Below are positions 26,741 through 36,442 of a DNA stretch of 64,000 bases, one piece after another. This DNA comes from Alicycliphilus denitrificans_A. Lineage in GTDB: Bacteria > Pseudomonadota > Gammaproteobacteria > Burkholderiales > Burkholderiaceae_C. The stretch's first letter is position 1; each line of letters opens with the position of its first letter. The stretch lies in contig NZ_CP126238.1 in assembly GCF_044792555.1 (NCBI RefSeq), forward strand, positions 3,596,001 to 3,660,000, written 5' to 3'. A program made the translations under genes and the position numbers. The notes under the pieces were generated by a model. The model saw only the letters and a program-made list of their open reading frames with translations. It did no database searches and was not told where the DNA came from.

Positions 26741-27736
26741 TCAATCCTGGGAGATGCCCTTGTCGCGAATGATCTGGCCCCAGCGCTGGTAGTCACTCTG
26801 GATGCGCTGGCCCATCTGGGCCGGATCCTGGAAATGGGCGATGGCGCCCGCGCCCAGCAGCTTGTCCTGCACCTCCTTGTCGGCCAGGATGGCCTTGACC
26901 TCGGCGGCGACGCGGTCCACCACGGCCTTGGGCGTGCCCACAGGCGCCAGCAGGCCGCCCCAGGACACGGCGTCATAGCCCTTGATGCCCTGCTCGGCAA
27001 TGGTCTTCAGGTCGGGCAGCATGCTCACGCGCTGGGGCGAGCCCACGGCAATGGCGCGCAGCTTGCCGGCCTGGATGTGCGGCAGCGCGGCCACCAGGTC
27101 GGCGTACATGATGGGCACCTGGCCACCGATGGTGTCGGTGATGGCGGGCACACCGCCCTTGTAGGGTATGTGCTGCATGTCAAAGCCAGCCAACTGCTTG
27201 AGCAGTTCCATGCTCAGGTGGCCAAAACTGCCCACGCCCGAGCTGGTGTAGCTGAGCGGCGTCTTTTGCGTCTTGGCGTAGGCGATCAGGCCCTTGAGGT
27301 CGGTCACGTCAGGCAGCAGCTTGGGATTGACGACGATGACGATGGGCAGGTCATACACCGTGGCCACGGGGGTGAAGTCTTTCACCGTGTCGTAACCCGC
27401 GCTCTTGTACAGGTGCGGCGCCAGCAGCGTGGGCGTGGCCAGCATCATCAGCGTGTAGCCGTCGGCCGGGCTCTTCTTGACCTGGGCTGCGGCGATGGAG
27501 CCTGACGCGCCGGCCTTGTTCTCGACCACCACCGCTTGCTTGAGGCGCTCGCCCAGCTTCTGGCCCAGGATGCGCGAAGCCGTGTCGGTGGGCCCGCCCG
27601 CCGGGAAGGGCACGACCAGCTTGATCATCTTATCGGGCCAGGCGCCCTGCGCCAGCACCGTGCCGGCCATGCCCGCGAACAGCGGTGCGGCAGCCAATGC
27701 CAGGGCGGTGCGGCGGGTCATTGCGGAAAATTTCAT
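26741..27736 (-). CDS. Bug/TctC-family periplasmic substrate-binding protein
   Basis: 331 residues. MKFSAMTRRTALALAAAPLF is a twin-arginine-like signal, with cleavage after VLAQ. Blocks IKLVVPFPAGGPTDTASRI, ENKAGASGSI and PADGYTLMML identify the family. It sits inside the dicarboxylate beta-oxidation operon between the CoA-transferase and NMO-like genes, so the ligand may be the organic acid that enters this pathway. An upstream in-frame ATG at 27769 lies within a palindromic repeat and is less likely to be the start. Confidence 0.92.
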   Translation of the reverse strand: MKFSAMTRRTALALAAAPLFAGMAGTVLAQGAWPDKMIKLVVPFPAGGPTDTASRILGQKLGERLKQAVVVENKAGASGSIAAAQVKKSPADGYTLMMLATPTLLAPHLYKSAGYDTVKDFTPVATVYDLPIVIVVNPKLLPDVTDLKGLIAYAKTQKTPLSYTSSGVGSFGHLSMELLKQLAGFDMQHIPYKGGVPAITDTIGGQVPIMYADLVAALPHIQAGKLRAIAVGSPQRVSMLPDLKTIAEQGIKGYDAVSWGGLLAPVGTPKAVVDRVAAEVKAILADKEVQDKLLGAGAIAHFQDPAQMGQRIQSDYQRWGQIIRDKGISQD

Positions 27737-27755
27737 CGTGCTTCCTTTAAACAAC

Positions 27756-27805
27756 AAAAATGGCTGCAACCCTTATAAATCAAGCGCCAGCAGCTATCTT
27801 TTTAA
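27756..27805. repeat. Palindromic repeat family, copy E (intergenic)
   Basis: One of the clearest copies: AAAAATGGCTGCAACCCTT, short loop, AAGCGC-CAGC-AGCTAT-C-TTTTT. Lies between the CoA-transferase stop and the Bug gene start. Confidence 0.85.
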
Positions 27806-27807
27806 AA

Positions 27808-29040
27808 TCATGACTGCGGCAGGGTCAACACGCCCTGCGCCTGCAGCGCCTCCAGCTGCGCATCACTCATAGCCAGCAGCTGCTGCAGCACCTCGCGCGT
27901 GCCCTCGCCCAGCGTGGGCGGGGCGTTACGGATCGGCAGGCGCTGGCCGTCCAGGCGGTAGGGCGGCGCGAACACCGGCGTGGTGCCCACCACAGGGTGG
28001 GGCATGTCCTGCACCAGGCGGCCGCGGCGGGTGCGCTCGCTGGTCAGGGCCTCGTGCAGGCCGGCCACGCGGCCGCAGGGAATGCCGGCCTTGGTGAGGC
28101 GCTCGAGCAGCAGCTCGCGCGGGAAGGTGTGGATCAGCTCCTTGAGCATGGGACCGAGCTCCAGGCGGTTTTTTGCGCGCTCCACGTTGGTGGCGAAGCG
28201 CGGGTCCTCCACGATGTCCGGGCGCATGATGACCTGGCGGCAAAACTTCTCAAACTGGGCGTTGTTGCCGACGGCGATGATCAGCGGGCCGTCGGCGGCC
28301 TGGAACATGCCATAGGGCACGATGGAGGGATGGGCGTTGCCGTAGCGCTCGGGGTCGTGGCCGAGCTTGAGCGCGTCCAGCCCGTAGTAGCCGGCAACCA
28401 TCAGACCGCAGTCGTACAGCGCCATCTCGATATGGCGGCCCCGGCCGGTGCGCGTGCGCTGGAACAGTGCGGCCAGCACGGCCTGGGCGGCGTACATGCC
28501 AGTCATCAAGTCCACCACGGCCACGCCGAACTTGAGCGGCGGCGTGTTCGCCTCGCCGTTGAGCGCCATCAGGCCCGCCTCGGCCTGGATCACCAGGTCG
28601 TAGCCGGGGCGCTTGGCCTCGGGGCCAGAGCTGTCATAGCCCGCCACCGAGCAGTAGATCAAGCCGGGCTTGATGGCCTTGAGCTGTTCATAGCCCAGGC
28701 CCAGCTTCTCGGCGCCGCCGGTCTTGAAGTTTTGAATGACTACGTCGCACTGGGGCAGCAGATCGTGGATGATTTTCACGCCCTCAGGCGTTTGCAGATC
28801 GACGGTGATGGACCGCTTGCTGCGGTTCATGCTGTTGTAGTAGGTGGTCTCGGTCTTGCCGATGCGCAGGCCCCAGTCGCGCGTGTCGTCGCCGCGGCCG
28901 GGATGCTCCACCTTGATGACGTCTGCGCCAAAGTCGGCCAGAACCATGCCGCACATGGGGCCGGCAAAAACACGCGAAAGATCCAGCACGCGCACGCCTT
29001 GCAGCGGCAAGTCTTGGTCGGACGGATTGGTCGATGCCAT
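27808..29040 (-). CDS. Class III (CaiB/BaiF) CoA-transferase
   Basis: 410 residues. Moves CoA between carboxylic acids, here probably activating a dicarboxylic acid using succinyl-CoA or another acyl-CoA. The N-terminal block GVRVLDLSRVFAGPMCGMVL and DVIKVEHPGRGDDTR is followed by the catalytic Asp D177 in FGVAVVDLMTGMYAAQ. It takes the place in the operon that the ATP-dependent pimeloyl-CoA ligase PimA has in Rhodopseudomonas. The ATG at 29040 has AGGAG upstream; an in-frame TTG at 29064 is less likely. Confidence 0.92.
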   Translation of the reverse strand: MASTNPSDQDLPLQGVRVLDLSRVFAGPMCGMVLADFGADVIKVEHPGRGDDTRDWGLRIGKTETTYYNSMNRSKRSITVDLQTPEGVKIIHDLLPQCDVVIQNFKTGGAEKLGLGYEQLKAIKPGLIYCSVAGYDSSGPEAKRPGYDLVIQAEAGLMALNGEANTPPLKFGVAVVDLMTGMYAAQAVLAALFQRTRTGRGRHIEMALYDCGLMVAGYYGLDALKLGHDPERYGNAHPSIVPYGMFQAADGPLIIAVGNNAQFEKFCRQVIMRPDIVEDPRFATNVERAKNRLELGPMLKELIHTFPRELLLERLTKAGIPCGRVAGLHEALTSERTRRGRLVQDMPHPVVGTTPVFAPPYRLDGQRLPIRNAPPTLGEGTREVLQQLLAMSDAQLEALQAQGVLTLPQS

Positions 29041-29065
29041 GGCTCGCACTCCTATGTTGCTCAAG

Positions 29066-29488
29066 TCAGTCGGTTTTCTTCGCGCCCATCAGGGCAATCG
29101 TTCCCTGTGCGACAGCGCACAGCTTTTCAGTGCCGCCAGCGAGCACATAAACATCGCAACGACAGACAGCCTGTGTACGGCCTGCATGCACCGCCGTGGC
29201 GCGTGCGGCAAGCCAATCGCCGACGGCGGGACGCACATAGTTGATCTTGTATTCGGAGGTCACCACACCAGGCCCCAGCGCCATACCACCCGCAAAGGTG
29301 AGCGCGTTATCCGCCAGGTACGAAACCACACCGCCGTGCACAAAGCCGTGTTGCTGTTGGATCTGTTCGGTGATAGGCACACGCAGCTCCACCACCTGCG
29401 TCGTGTACTGCGTCACTTCTGCCCGAACCAGGCGACTGAACGGCTGCGCGTCCAGTGCCCGTCGTGCGTCTTCAATGGATCGGCTCAT
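29066..29488 (-). CDS. PaaI-family hotdog thioesterase
   Basis: 140 residues. A single hotdog domain with the HGFVHGGVVSYLADNA motif (about residue 48) carrying the catalytic region of PaaI/YbgC-type acyl-CoA thioesterases. Such enzymes release CoA from dead-end acyl-CoA intermediates during aromatic or dicarboxylate breakdown. The start MSRSIEDARRAL at 29488 gives the normal length. The gene lies between the enoyl-CoA hydratase and CoA-transferase genes with 25-35 nt gaps. Confidence 0.88.
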   Translation of the reverse strand: MSRSIEDARRALDAQPFSRLVRAEVTQYTTQVVELRVPITEQIQQQHGFVHGGVVSYLADNALTFAGGMALGPGVVTSEYKINYVRPAVGDWLAARATAVHAGRTQAVCRCDVYVLAGGTEKLCAVAQGTIALMGAKKTD

Positions 29489-29523
29489 ACGTCCATGCTT
29501 CCCTACGCAAGGCGCACCAGCGC

Positions 29524-30360
29524 TCAGCCCTGCTTGCTGTTGCGCAGCTTGGCAAAGTCGGACGCGCGCTTTTCCAGGAAGGCGCCTATGCCCTCGCGCG
29601 ACTCCTCGGTCTCCTGCGACAGCGGCATGTACAGCGCCTCCAGCTCCAGCTGCTGCTCCAGCGTGTTGCGCGGCGCCACGCGGCACAGGTGCTTGATGCG
29701 CGCCGTGGCCAGCTCGGGGCCGGCGGCCACCTGCTGCGCCAGCGCCAAAGCCGCGGCCAGCGCCTGGCCGGGCTCGACGAGGCGATTCACCACGCCAAGC
29801 TGGTGCATGCGCTCGCCGCTCAAGCGCTCGCCGGTCAGGCACAGCTCGGTGAGCACCTGGCGCGAGACGAACTCGGACAAGAGCGCGGTGGCGCCGCCGT
29901 CGGGCGTCAGGCCCACCTTGACGTAGGCCACCGAGAACTGCGCGTTCTTCGCCGCCACCAGCATGTCGCCGGCCAGCGCCAGCGACAGGCCGGCACCGGC
30001 GGCCGCGCCCTCCACGGCCATGATCACGGGCTTGGGGCAGTCGCGCAGCGCGCGCACCAGGTTGTGCAGGCTTTCGAGCCTGAGGCGCCGCTCGGCGATC
30101 GGCAACTCGCGCCGGTGGATGAGCTGGCGCAGATCGCCGCCGGAGCAGAAATGCCCGCCCTCGCCGGTGAGCACCACGGCGCCTATGGTGGTATCGCAAG
30201 CGGCCGCGTGCAGGGCTGCCGTGAGGCCGGCGTAAAAGCCCGGCGTGAGCGCGTTGCGCGCGCCGGGGTTGTTGTTGGACAGCACGAACACGGCGCCTTC
30301 GCGGCGAGTGAGCAGGGCGCTGTCCGGCGCGTCATCCAGGGCGTTGTCGGTCACGGGCAT
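29524..30360 (-). CDS. Enoyl-CoA hydratase/isomerase family protein
   Basis: 278 residues. Crotonase fold: the oxyanion-hole segments are LTGEGGHFCSGGDLRQ and EGAAAGAGLSLALAGDML. The catalytic loop reads KVGLTPDGGATALL, with Asp where classical hydratases have Glu, the pattern of PaaG-type isomerases. It may therefore shift a double bond rather than hydrate it, complementing the hydratase domain of the PimF-like protein. Located downstream of the two acyl-CoA dehydrogenase genes, separated by palindromic repeat copy F. Confidence 0.9.
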   Translation of the reverse strand: MPVTDNALDDAPDSALLTRREGAVFVLSNNNPGARNALTPGFYAGLTAALHAAACDTTIGAVVLTGEGGHFCSGGDLRQLIHRRELPIAERRLRLESLHNLVRALRDCPKPVIMAVEGAAAGAGLSLALAGDMLVAAKNAQFSVAYVKVGLTPDGGATALLSEFVSRQVLTELCLTGERLSGERMHQLGVVNRLVEPGQALAAALALAQQVAAGPELATARIKHLCRVAPRNTLEQQLELEALYMPLSQETEESREGIGAFLEKRASDFAKLRNSKQG

Positions 30361-30373
30361 CTCCTATGCTATT

Positions 30374-30424
30374 TATTTTCTAGCTATTAGCGCTTGCTAC
30401 GCAAGGGCTAGGTGCTATTTTTAT
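30374..30424. repeat. Palindromic repeat family, copy F (intergenic)
   Basis: The minus strand reads AAAAATAGCACCTAGCCCTT, loop, AAGCGC-TAAT-AGCTA-G-AAAAT. It occupies about half of the 110-nt gap between the dehydrogenase and hydratase genes. Confidence 0.75.
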
Positions 30425-30470
30425 CTTTAACCCCCTCTTCAAACGAAGAAGGGAGCTAAAGAGATCAGCC

Positions 30471-31601
30471 TCAGGCAGCCAGTGCCATCCAACGCGCCAG
30501 GTGGTGGTCCATGTCGCCGAGCTGGTGGTCGATCATCACCAGGCGCTTGGCGTAATGAGCCAGCGGCAGTTCCCAGGTCACGCCGATGCCGCCGTGCAGC
30601 TGGATGGCCTCCTCGGCGATCAGCGTGCCGATCTTGCCCACGCTGTACTTGGCAGCAGACAGCACCTTCTCGCGCGCCACGCGGTCGGTCTCGTCGATGG
30701 CGGCGGCGGCGTTGATCACGGCCGAGCGCGCCTGCTCCACCTCCAGCAGCATGTCGGCCATGCGGTGCTGCAGGGCCTGGAAGCTGCCGATGGGCACGCC
30801 GAACTGCTTGCGCGTGCGCAGGTATTCCAGCGTGTCGCCCTTGGCCTTGTCCATGGCGCCCAGGCTTTCGGCGGCGAGCGCCAGCAGGCCGAAGCCCGTG
30901 ATGCGTTCGAGCAGCGCATGGCCGGCTCCTTCGGCGCCCAGCAGCGCATCGGCACCGACCTGTACGCCGGTCAGGACGAGCTCAGCCGCATGGCCGCCGT
31001 CGATGCGGCCATAGCCGCGCGCCGCGATGCCGGCGGCATTGCCCGGCACCAGGAACAGCGAGATGCCGGCCTCGTCGCCCACCGCACCGCTGGTGCGTGC
31101 GCTGACCAGCAGCAGCTGCGCCTGGTCGCCGAACAGCACCACGGCCTTGGCGCCATCCAGCACCCAGCCGTTGCCGCTCTTCTTGGCGCTGGTGGCGACG
31201 CGGTTCAGCTCGTAGTGGTTGGCCGGCTCGTCATGCGCCAGCGCGGCCAGCGTGCTGCCGGCGATGATGCCTTCAAGCTGCGCCTTCTGCGCCTCGGTGC
31301 CAGCCTCGGCCAGCGCGCGGCCCACCAGCAGCGCGCCCAGCAGGGGTTCGGCCAACAGGTGGTTGCCCAGGGCCTCGAACACCAGGGCGATGTCCGGGCC
31401 CTGGCCGCCAAAGCCGCCATCGGCCTCCTTGAACAGCGCGCCGATGGCGCCGATCTCGGCCAACTTGGCGTAGGTCTCGGCGCTGTAGCCGGCCTGGCCG
31501 TAGGCCGTCTGGTTGCGGTAGTCCGCCGGATATTGCTCGCTCAGGTAGCGGTTCAGCGCGTCCGCCAGCATGCGGCGGTCTTCGTTGTGTTCAAAGTTCA
31601 T
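30471..31601 (-). CDS. pimD: Acyl-CoA dehydrogenase, pimeloyl-CoA dehydrogenase small-subunit (PimD) type
   Basis: 376 residues. FAD-dependent acyl-CoA dehydrogenase. It starts MNFEHNEDRRMLADALNRYL and has the middle-domain ANHYELNRVATSAKK and C-terminal LEYLRTRKQFGVPIGSFQAL and LHGGIGVTWELPLAHYAKRL blocks. Paired with a second acyl-CoA dehydrogenase 10 nt upstream, the arrangement of pimC-pimD, whose products form a heteromeric dehydrogenase for dicarboxyl-CoA. Electrons go to the ETF encoded at the end of the operon. Confidence 0.9.
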   Translation of the reverse strand: MNFEHNEDRRMLADALNRYLSEQYPADYRNQTAYGQAGYSAETYAKLAEIGAIGALFKEADGGFGGQGPDIALVFEALGNHLLAEPLLGALLVGRALAEAGTEAQKAQLEGIIAGSTLAALAHDEPANHYELNRVATSAKKSGNGWVLDGAKAVVLFGDQAQLLLVSARTSGAVGDEAGISLFLVPGNAAGIAARGYGRIDGGHAAELVLTGVQVGADALLGAEGAGHALLERITGFGLLALAAESLGAMDKAKGDTLEYLRTRKQFGVPIGSFQALQHRMADMLLEVEQARSAVINAAAAIDETDRVAREKVLSAAKYSVGKIGTLIAEEAIQLHGGIGVTWELPLAHYAKRLVMIDHQLGDMDHHLARWMALAA

Positions 31602-31611
31602 GGCGATTCCT

Positions 31612-32808
31612 TCACAGCCCCAGGATCATCTTGGAGATGATGTTGCGCTGGATTTCGTTGGAGCCGCCGAAGATCGACAGCTTGCGGTAGTTGAAGTAGG
31701 CAGCGGCGGCAGTGGCGGCCTCCTTCGGGCCGACCGGCGGCTGGTCGTACTCGGCAAACTGCGCCTCTTCGATGTAGGGCAGCGCGTACGGCCCCATGGC
31801 GCGGCGGATCAGCGACAGCAGCTCCTGGCGGATCACCGTGCCACGGATCTTGAGCATGGAGCTCTCGGCCCCCGGCACGCCGCCGCCGGCCACCGCCGCG
31901 ATCACGCGCAGGTTGGTCGTGGCCATGTTGTTCAGGTCGATCTCCACCTGCGCCATGCGCGTGGCGAACTGCGGGTCCTGGTTCAAGGGCTTGCCATTGC
32001 GCTGCACGCGGCTGGCGATCACCTTGAGCTTTTCCAGCGCGGCCATGGAGAAGCCGACGCCGGCGATGCCCGTGCGCTCATAGGTCAGCAGGTACTTGGC
32101 GTAGGTCCAGCCCTTGTTCTCCTCGCCCACCAGGTTTTCCAAGGGCACCTTGACGTCGGTGAGGAAGACTTCGTTGACCTCGGCGTCGCCGTCCAGCGTG
32201 CGGATCGGGCGCACCTCGACGCCGGGCTGGTTCATGTCGATGAGCACGAAGCTGATGCCCGACTGCGCCTTGGCCTGCTTGTCCGTGCGCACCAGGCAGA
32301 ACATCATGTTGGCGTGCTGGCCCTGGGTGGTCCAGGTCTTCTGGCCGTTGACGATGTAGTGGTCGCCCTGGCGTACGGCCGTGGTCTTGAGCGAGGCCAG
32401 GTCGGAGCCGGCGCCGGGCTCGGAATAGCCCTGGCACCACCAGTCCTCGCCATTCAGGATGCGCGGCAGCCAGTGCTTTTTCTGCGCCTCGTTGCCAAAC
32501 TTGATCAGCACCGGGCCCAGCATGGACAGGCCGAACGGCACCAGGCGCGGGCAGCCGGCCATGGCGCATTCGTCATCGAAGATGAACTTCTGGATCGCCG
32601 ACCAGCCGGTGCCGCCATGCTCGCGGGGCCAGTGGTAGGCCAGCCAGCCCTTCTGGTTCAGGATGGCGTGCCAGCCCTCCTGGTCAGCGCGCGTCAGGCG
32701 CTGGCCGGCCTTGACCTTGGCGGCCAATGCGGGCGGCAGGTGGTCCTTGAGAAACGCGCGCACCTCGGCGCGGAACGCCTCTTCTTCGGGAGTGAATTGC
32801 AGGTCCAT
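31612..32808 (-). CDS. pimC: Acyl-CoA dehydrogenase, pimeloyl-CoA dehydrogenase large-subunit (PimC) type
   Basis: 398 residues. Begins MDLQFTPEEEAFRAEVRAFL and contains WCQGYSEPGAGSDLASLKTT (FAD/substrate region), HYIVNGQKTWTTQGQHANMM and the C-terminal SIFGGSNEIQRNIISKMILG signature of acyl-CoA dehydrogenases. Together with the following gene it should oxidise a dicarboxyl-CoA or related medium-chain substrate to the 2,3-enoyl-CoA. Translation-level spacing (10-11 nt) to both neighbours indicates tight operon structure. Confidence 0.92.
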   Translation of the reverse strand: MDLQFTPEEEAFRAEVRAFLKDHLPPALAAKVKAGQRLTRADQEGWHAILNQKGWLAYHWPREHGGTGWSAIQKFIFDDECAMAGCPRLVPFGLSMLGPVLIKFGNEAQKKHWLPRILNGEDWWCQGYSEPGAGSDLASLKTTAVRQGDHYIVNGQKTWTTQGQHANMMFCLVRTDKQAKAQSGISFVLIDMNQPGVEVRPIRTLDGDAEVNEVFLTDVKVPLENLVGEENKGWTYAKYLLTYERTGIAGVGFSMAALEKLKVIASRVQRNGKPLNQDPQFATRMAQVEIDLNNMATTNLRVIAAVAGGGVPGAESSMLKIRGTVIRQELLSLIRRAMGPYALPYIEEAQFAEYDQPPVGPKEAATAAAAYFNYRKLSIFGGSNEIQRNIISKMILGL

Positions 32809-32819
32809 GGAATCAATCC

Positions 32820-34019
<1,200 letters not shown>

Positions 34020-34055
34020 GGGAGGCTCCTTGGAAATACTTTTGTTTCTATTAAA

Positions 34056-34095
34056 TTAATAGCTGCTTGCGCAGTGTGGACGCGCGTTTTATGAC
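34056..34095. repeat. Palindromic repeat family, copy G (partial)
   Basis: The minus strand ends GCGCAAGCAGCTATTAA with AAAAC at the other side. The left half is shortened. Adjacent to another repeat type. Confidence 0.55.
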
Positions 34096-34215
34096 TTCCT
34101 TCTCCCTCCCCCTCTGGGGGAGGGTTGGGGTGGGGGCCGCCGCGGCGGGTTTCACCAACGTCACGTCATAGCCCACTGGCCCCCATCCCTGCCTTCCCCC
34201 AAAGGGGGAAGGAGT
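34095..34215. repeat. CCCTCCCCCTC long inverted repeat
   Basis: Two facing hairpins, CCCTCCCCCTCTGGGGGAGGG and CCTTCCCCCAAAGGGGGAAGG, flank a spacer of about 60 nt, with a further GGGTGGGGGCC / GGCCCCCATCCC pairing. Looks like a MITE-type dispersed repeat filling the thiolase-PimF gap. A fragment with CCCTCCCCCTCTGGGGGA also lies inside the long uvrA gene. Confidence 0.65.
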
Positions 34216-34218
34216 GGG

Positions 34219-36333
34219 TCAGCGCTGGTTCAGGCTGGCGAAATTCCCGCCCTCGGCCACCAGCTTCTTCAGCAGAGCGGCGGGCTGCCAGAACTGCGCG
34301 TCTTCCTTGGCAAAGGCCTCAATGTCGGCCAGCACCTTGGGCAGGCCCTGCATGTCGGCCCATTGCATCGGGCCGCCGCGCCAGCGCGGGAAGCCGTAGC
34401 CGAACAGGAAGGTCACGTCGATGTCCAGCGGACGCAGCGCAATGCCCTCCTCCAGCACCTTGGCGCCCTCGTTGACCATGGCCGCCATGTAGCGGCGCAT
34501 GATTTCCTCGTGCGTGAAGGCGCGCGGCGTAATGCCTTTCTTGGCGCGCTCGGCATCCACGATGGCCAGCACCTCGGGGTCTTGCTGGCCCACGCGCGCG
34601 CCCTCGGGGTACAGATACCAGCCGCGGCCGGTCTTCTGGCCGTACCAGCCGCGCTCGGCGATGCGGTCGGCGATCTCCACATAGCGCGCCTGGGGGTCGC
34701 GCGTGGCGGCCTTGCGCTTGCGCGTGGCCCAGCCGATGTCGCCGCCGGCCAGGTCCGACACCTGGAACGGCCCCATGGGATAGCCGAACTCGCGCACCGC
34801 GGCGTCGATCTCGTAGGGGCTGGCGCCGTCCTCCAGCACATGGTTGGCGGCCTCGCGGTACACCGACAGGATGCGGTTGCCGATGAAGCCGTCGCACACG
34901 CCGGCGCGCACCGGCACCTTCTTCATGCGCTTGGCCAGCTCGAAGGCCGTGACCACCACGTCGGGTGCCACCTTGGCGGGCACCACGATCTCCAGCAGCT
35001 TCATGATGTTCGCCGGGCTGAAGAAATGCAGGCCAATCACGTCCTGCGGACGGCTGGTGACGGCGGCGATGGCGTCGATGTCCAGGTACGAGGTGTTGGT
35101 GGCCAGCACCGCGCCGCTCTTGCACACGCGGTCGAGCTCCTTGAACACGGCCTTCTTCACCTCCAGGTCCTCGAACACGGCCTCGATCACCAGGTCCACG
35201 TCGGCGATGTCGTCATACGAGGTGCTGGGCTGGTAGCGCGCCATGGTGGCGGCCTTGGCCTCGGCCGTCATGCGGCCCTTGGCGATCAGGCCGTCGTAGA
35301 CCTTCTCGACGTTTTTCTGGCCGCGCGCTATGGACTCGGCATCGCGCTCGATCATCACCACCGACAGGCCCGCGTCCAGCGCCGACACCGTGATGCCCGC
35401 GCCCATGGTGCCGCCGCCGATGATGGCCAGCTTGGCGAAGTGGCGCGGCGCGGCGGCCTTGGCCTCGGGGATCTTGGCGGTCTCGCGCTCGGCGAAGAAG
35501 GCATGCACCAGGCCGGCGCGCTGCGGGCTGTTCAGGCATTCCAGGAACAGCTCGCGCTCGCGCTTCGCTCCTGCAGCAAACGGCAGCTGCACGGCGGCCT
35601 TGACGCATTCGATGATCTTGCCCGGCGAGAACAGGCCGCGCGTCTTCTTGGCGGTATCAACGGCCAGTTGTTCCAGCGCCGCCAGTGCGGCGGCCTTGTC
35701 GGCCACCTCCAGGTCGCAGGTGCGGCGCAGCGGCGCGCCATTGGCAAGCAGCTCGCGCACGCAGGCCAGGCCGGCGGCCAAGGGGTCGTCGCCCTCGACC
35801 AGCTTGTCCACCAGGCCGGCGGCCAGCGCGGCCTTGGCCGACAAATGCTTGCCGCTGAGCATCAGCTCGGCCGCGGGCAGGGCGCCCATCAGGCGCGGGC
35901 TGCGCTGCGTGCCGCCGGCGCCGGGCAGCAGGCCCAGGTTGACCTCGGGCAGGCCCAGCTTCGCTCCAGGCAGGGCCAGGCGGTAATGCGTGGCCATGGC
36001 CACCTCCAGCCCGCCGCCCAGCGCCGGGCCGTGGATGGCGGCCACCACCGGCTTGGCGGCGGCCTCCATGCGGTTGAGCACCTCGGGCAGGAAGGGCGCC
36101 AGCGGCGGCTTGCCGAATTCACGGATATCAGCGCCGGCGATGAAGGCCTTGCCCTGGCCCACGATGAGCATGGCGCGCACGGCCGCGTCCCGCTCCAGTC
36201 GCTCCACTGCCTCCTGCAGGCCGGCGCGCACGGCCTGGCGCAGCGCGTTGACGGGGGGGTTGTCGATGCTGACGACCAGTACCTCGCCATCAAGGCGGAT
36301 GTGGACGGGGGAATCGCTAGCTTGCTCGCTCAT
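34219..36333 (-). CDS. pimF: Bifunctional enoyl-CoA hydratase / 3-hydroxyacyl-CoA dehydrogenase (PimF-like)
   Basis: 704 residues. An N-terminal crotonase domain (about 10-190; GKAFIAGADIREFG and AIHGPALGGGLEVAMA oxyanion loops) is joined to a 3-hydroxyacyl-CoA dehydrogenase Rossmann domain (LAIIGGGTMGAGITVSALDA near 295). Two C-terminal dehydrogenase helical domains follow (RAGVCDGFIGNRILSVYREA and FLFGYGFPRWRGGPM). It performs hydration and oxidation in one chain. First gene of the operon. The ATG at 36333 has GGAGA upstream, whereas an in-frame ATG at 36375 lacks a site. The LysR gene is divergent. Confidence 0.95.
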   Translation of the reverse strand: MSEQASDSPVHIRLDGEVLVVSIDNPPVNALRQAVRAGLQEAVERLERDAAVRAMLIVGQGKAFIAGADIREFGKPPLAPFLPEVLNRMEAAAKPVVAAIHGPALGGGLEVAMATHYRLALPGAKLGLPEVNLGLLPGAGGTQRSPRLMGALPAAELMLSGKHLSAKAALAAGLVDKLVEGDDPLAAGLACVRELLANGAPLRRTCDLEVADKAAALAALEQLAVDTAKKTRGLFSPGKIIECVKAAVQLPFAAGAKRERELFLECLNSPQRAGLVHAFFAERETAKIPEAKAAAPRHFAKLAIIGGGTMGAGITVSALDAGLSVVMIERDAESIARGQKNVEKVYDGLIAKGRMTAEAKAATMARYQPSTSYDDIADVDLVIEAVFEDLEVKKAVFKELDRVCKSGAVLATNTSYLDIDAIAAVTSRPQDVIGLHFFSPANIMKLLEIVVPAKVAPDVVVTAFELAKRMKKVPVRAGVCDGFIGNRILSVYREAANHVLEDGASPYEIDAAVREFGYPMGPFQVSDLAGGDIGWATRKRKAATRDPQARYVEIADRIAERGWYGQKTGRGWYLYPEGARVGQQDPEVLAIVDAERAKKGITPRAFTHEEIMRRYMAAMVNEGAKVLEEGIALRPLDIDVTFLFGYGFPRWRGGPMQWADMQGLPKVLADIEAFAKEDAQFWQPAALLKKLVAEGGNFASLNQR

Positions 36334-36385
36334 CGTGCTGTCTCCGGGTGAAATGGAAATACAGGCATTCTGCATAGCTAGGCAA

Positions 36386-36434
36386 TTTTTACAATCACAT
36401 GATTCATTGACAAAGCGTCAAACAAACTTTGACA
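36386..36434. promoter_or_regulatory. Divergent promoter/operator between the LysR gene and the pim-like operon
   Basis: Two overlapping dyads, TTGAC-N5-GTCAA (36407-36421) and GTCAAA-N5-TTTGAC (36417-36433), are typical LysR target sites. For the operon, TTGTCA (minus, 36408-36413) and TAAAAA (minus, 36386-36391) with a 16-nt spacer make a plausible promoter. Binding over these dyads would act on both directions. Confidence 0.55.
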
Positions 36435-36442
36435 ATCTATCT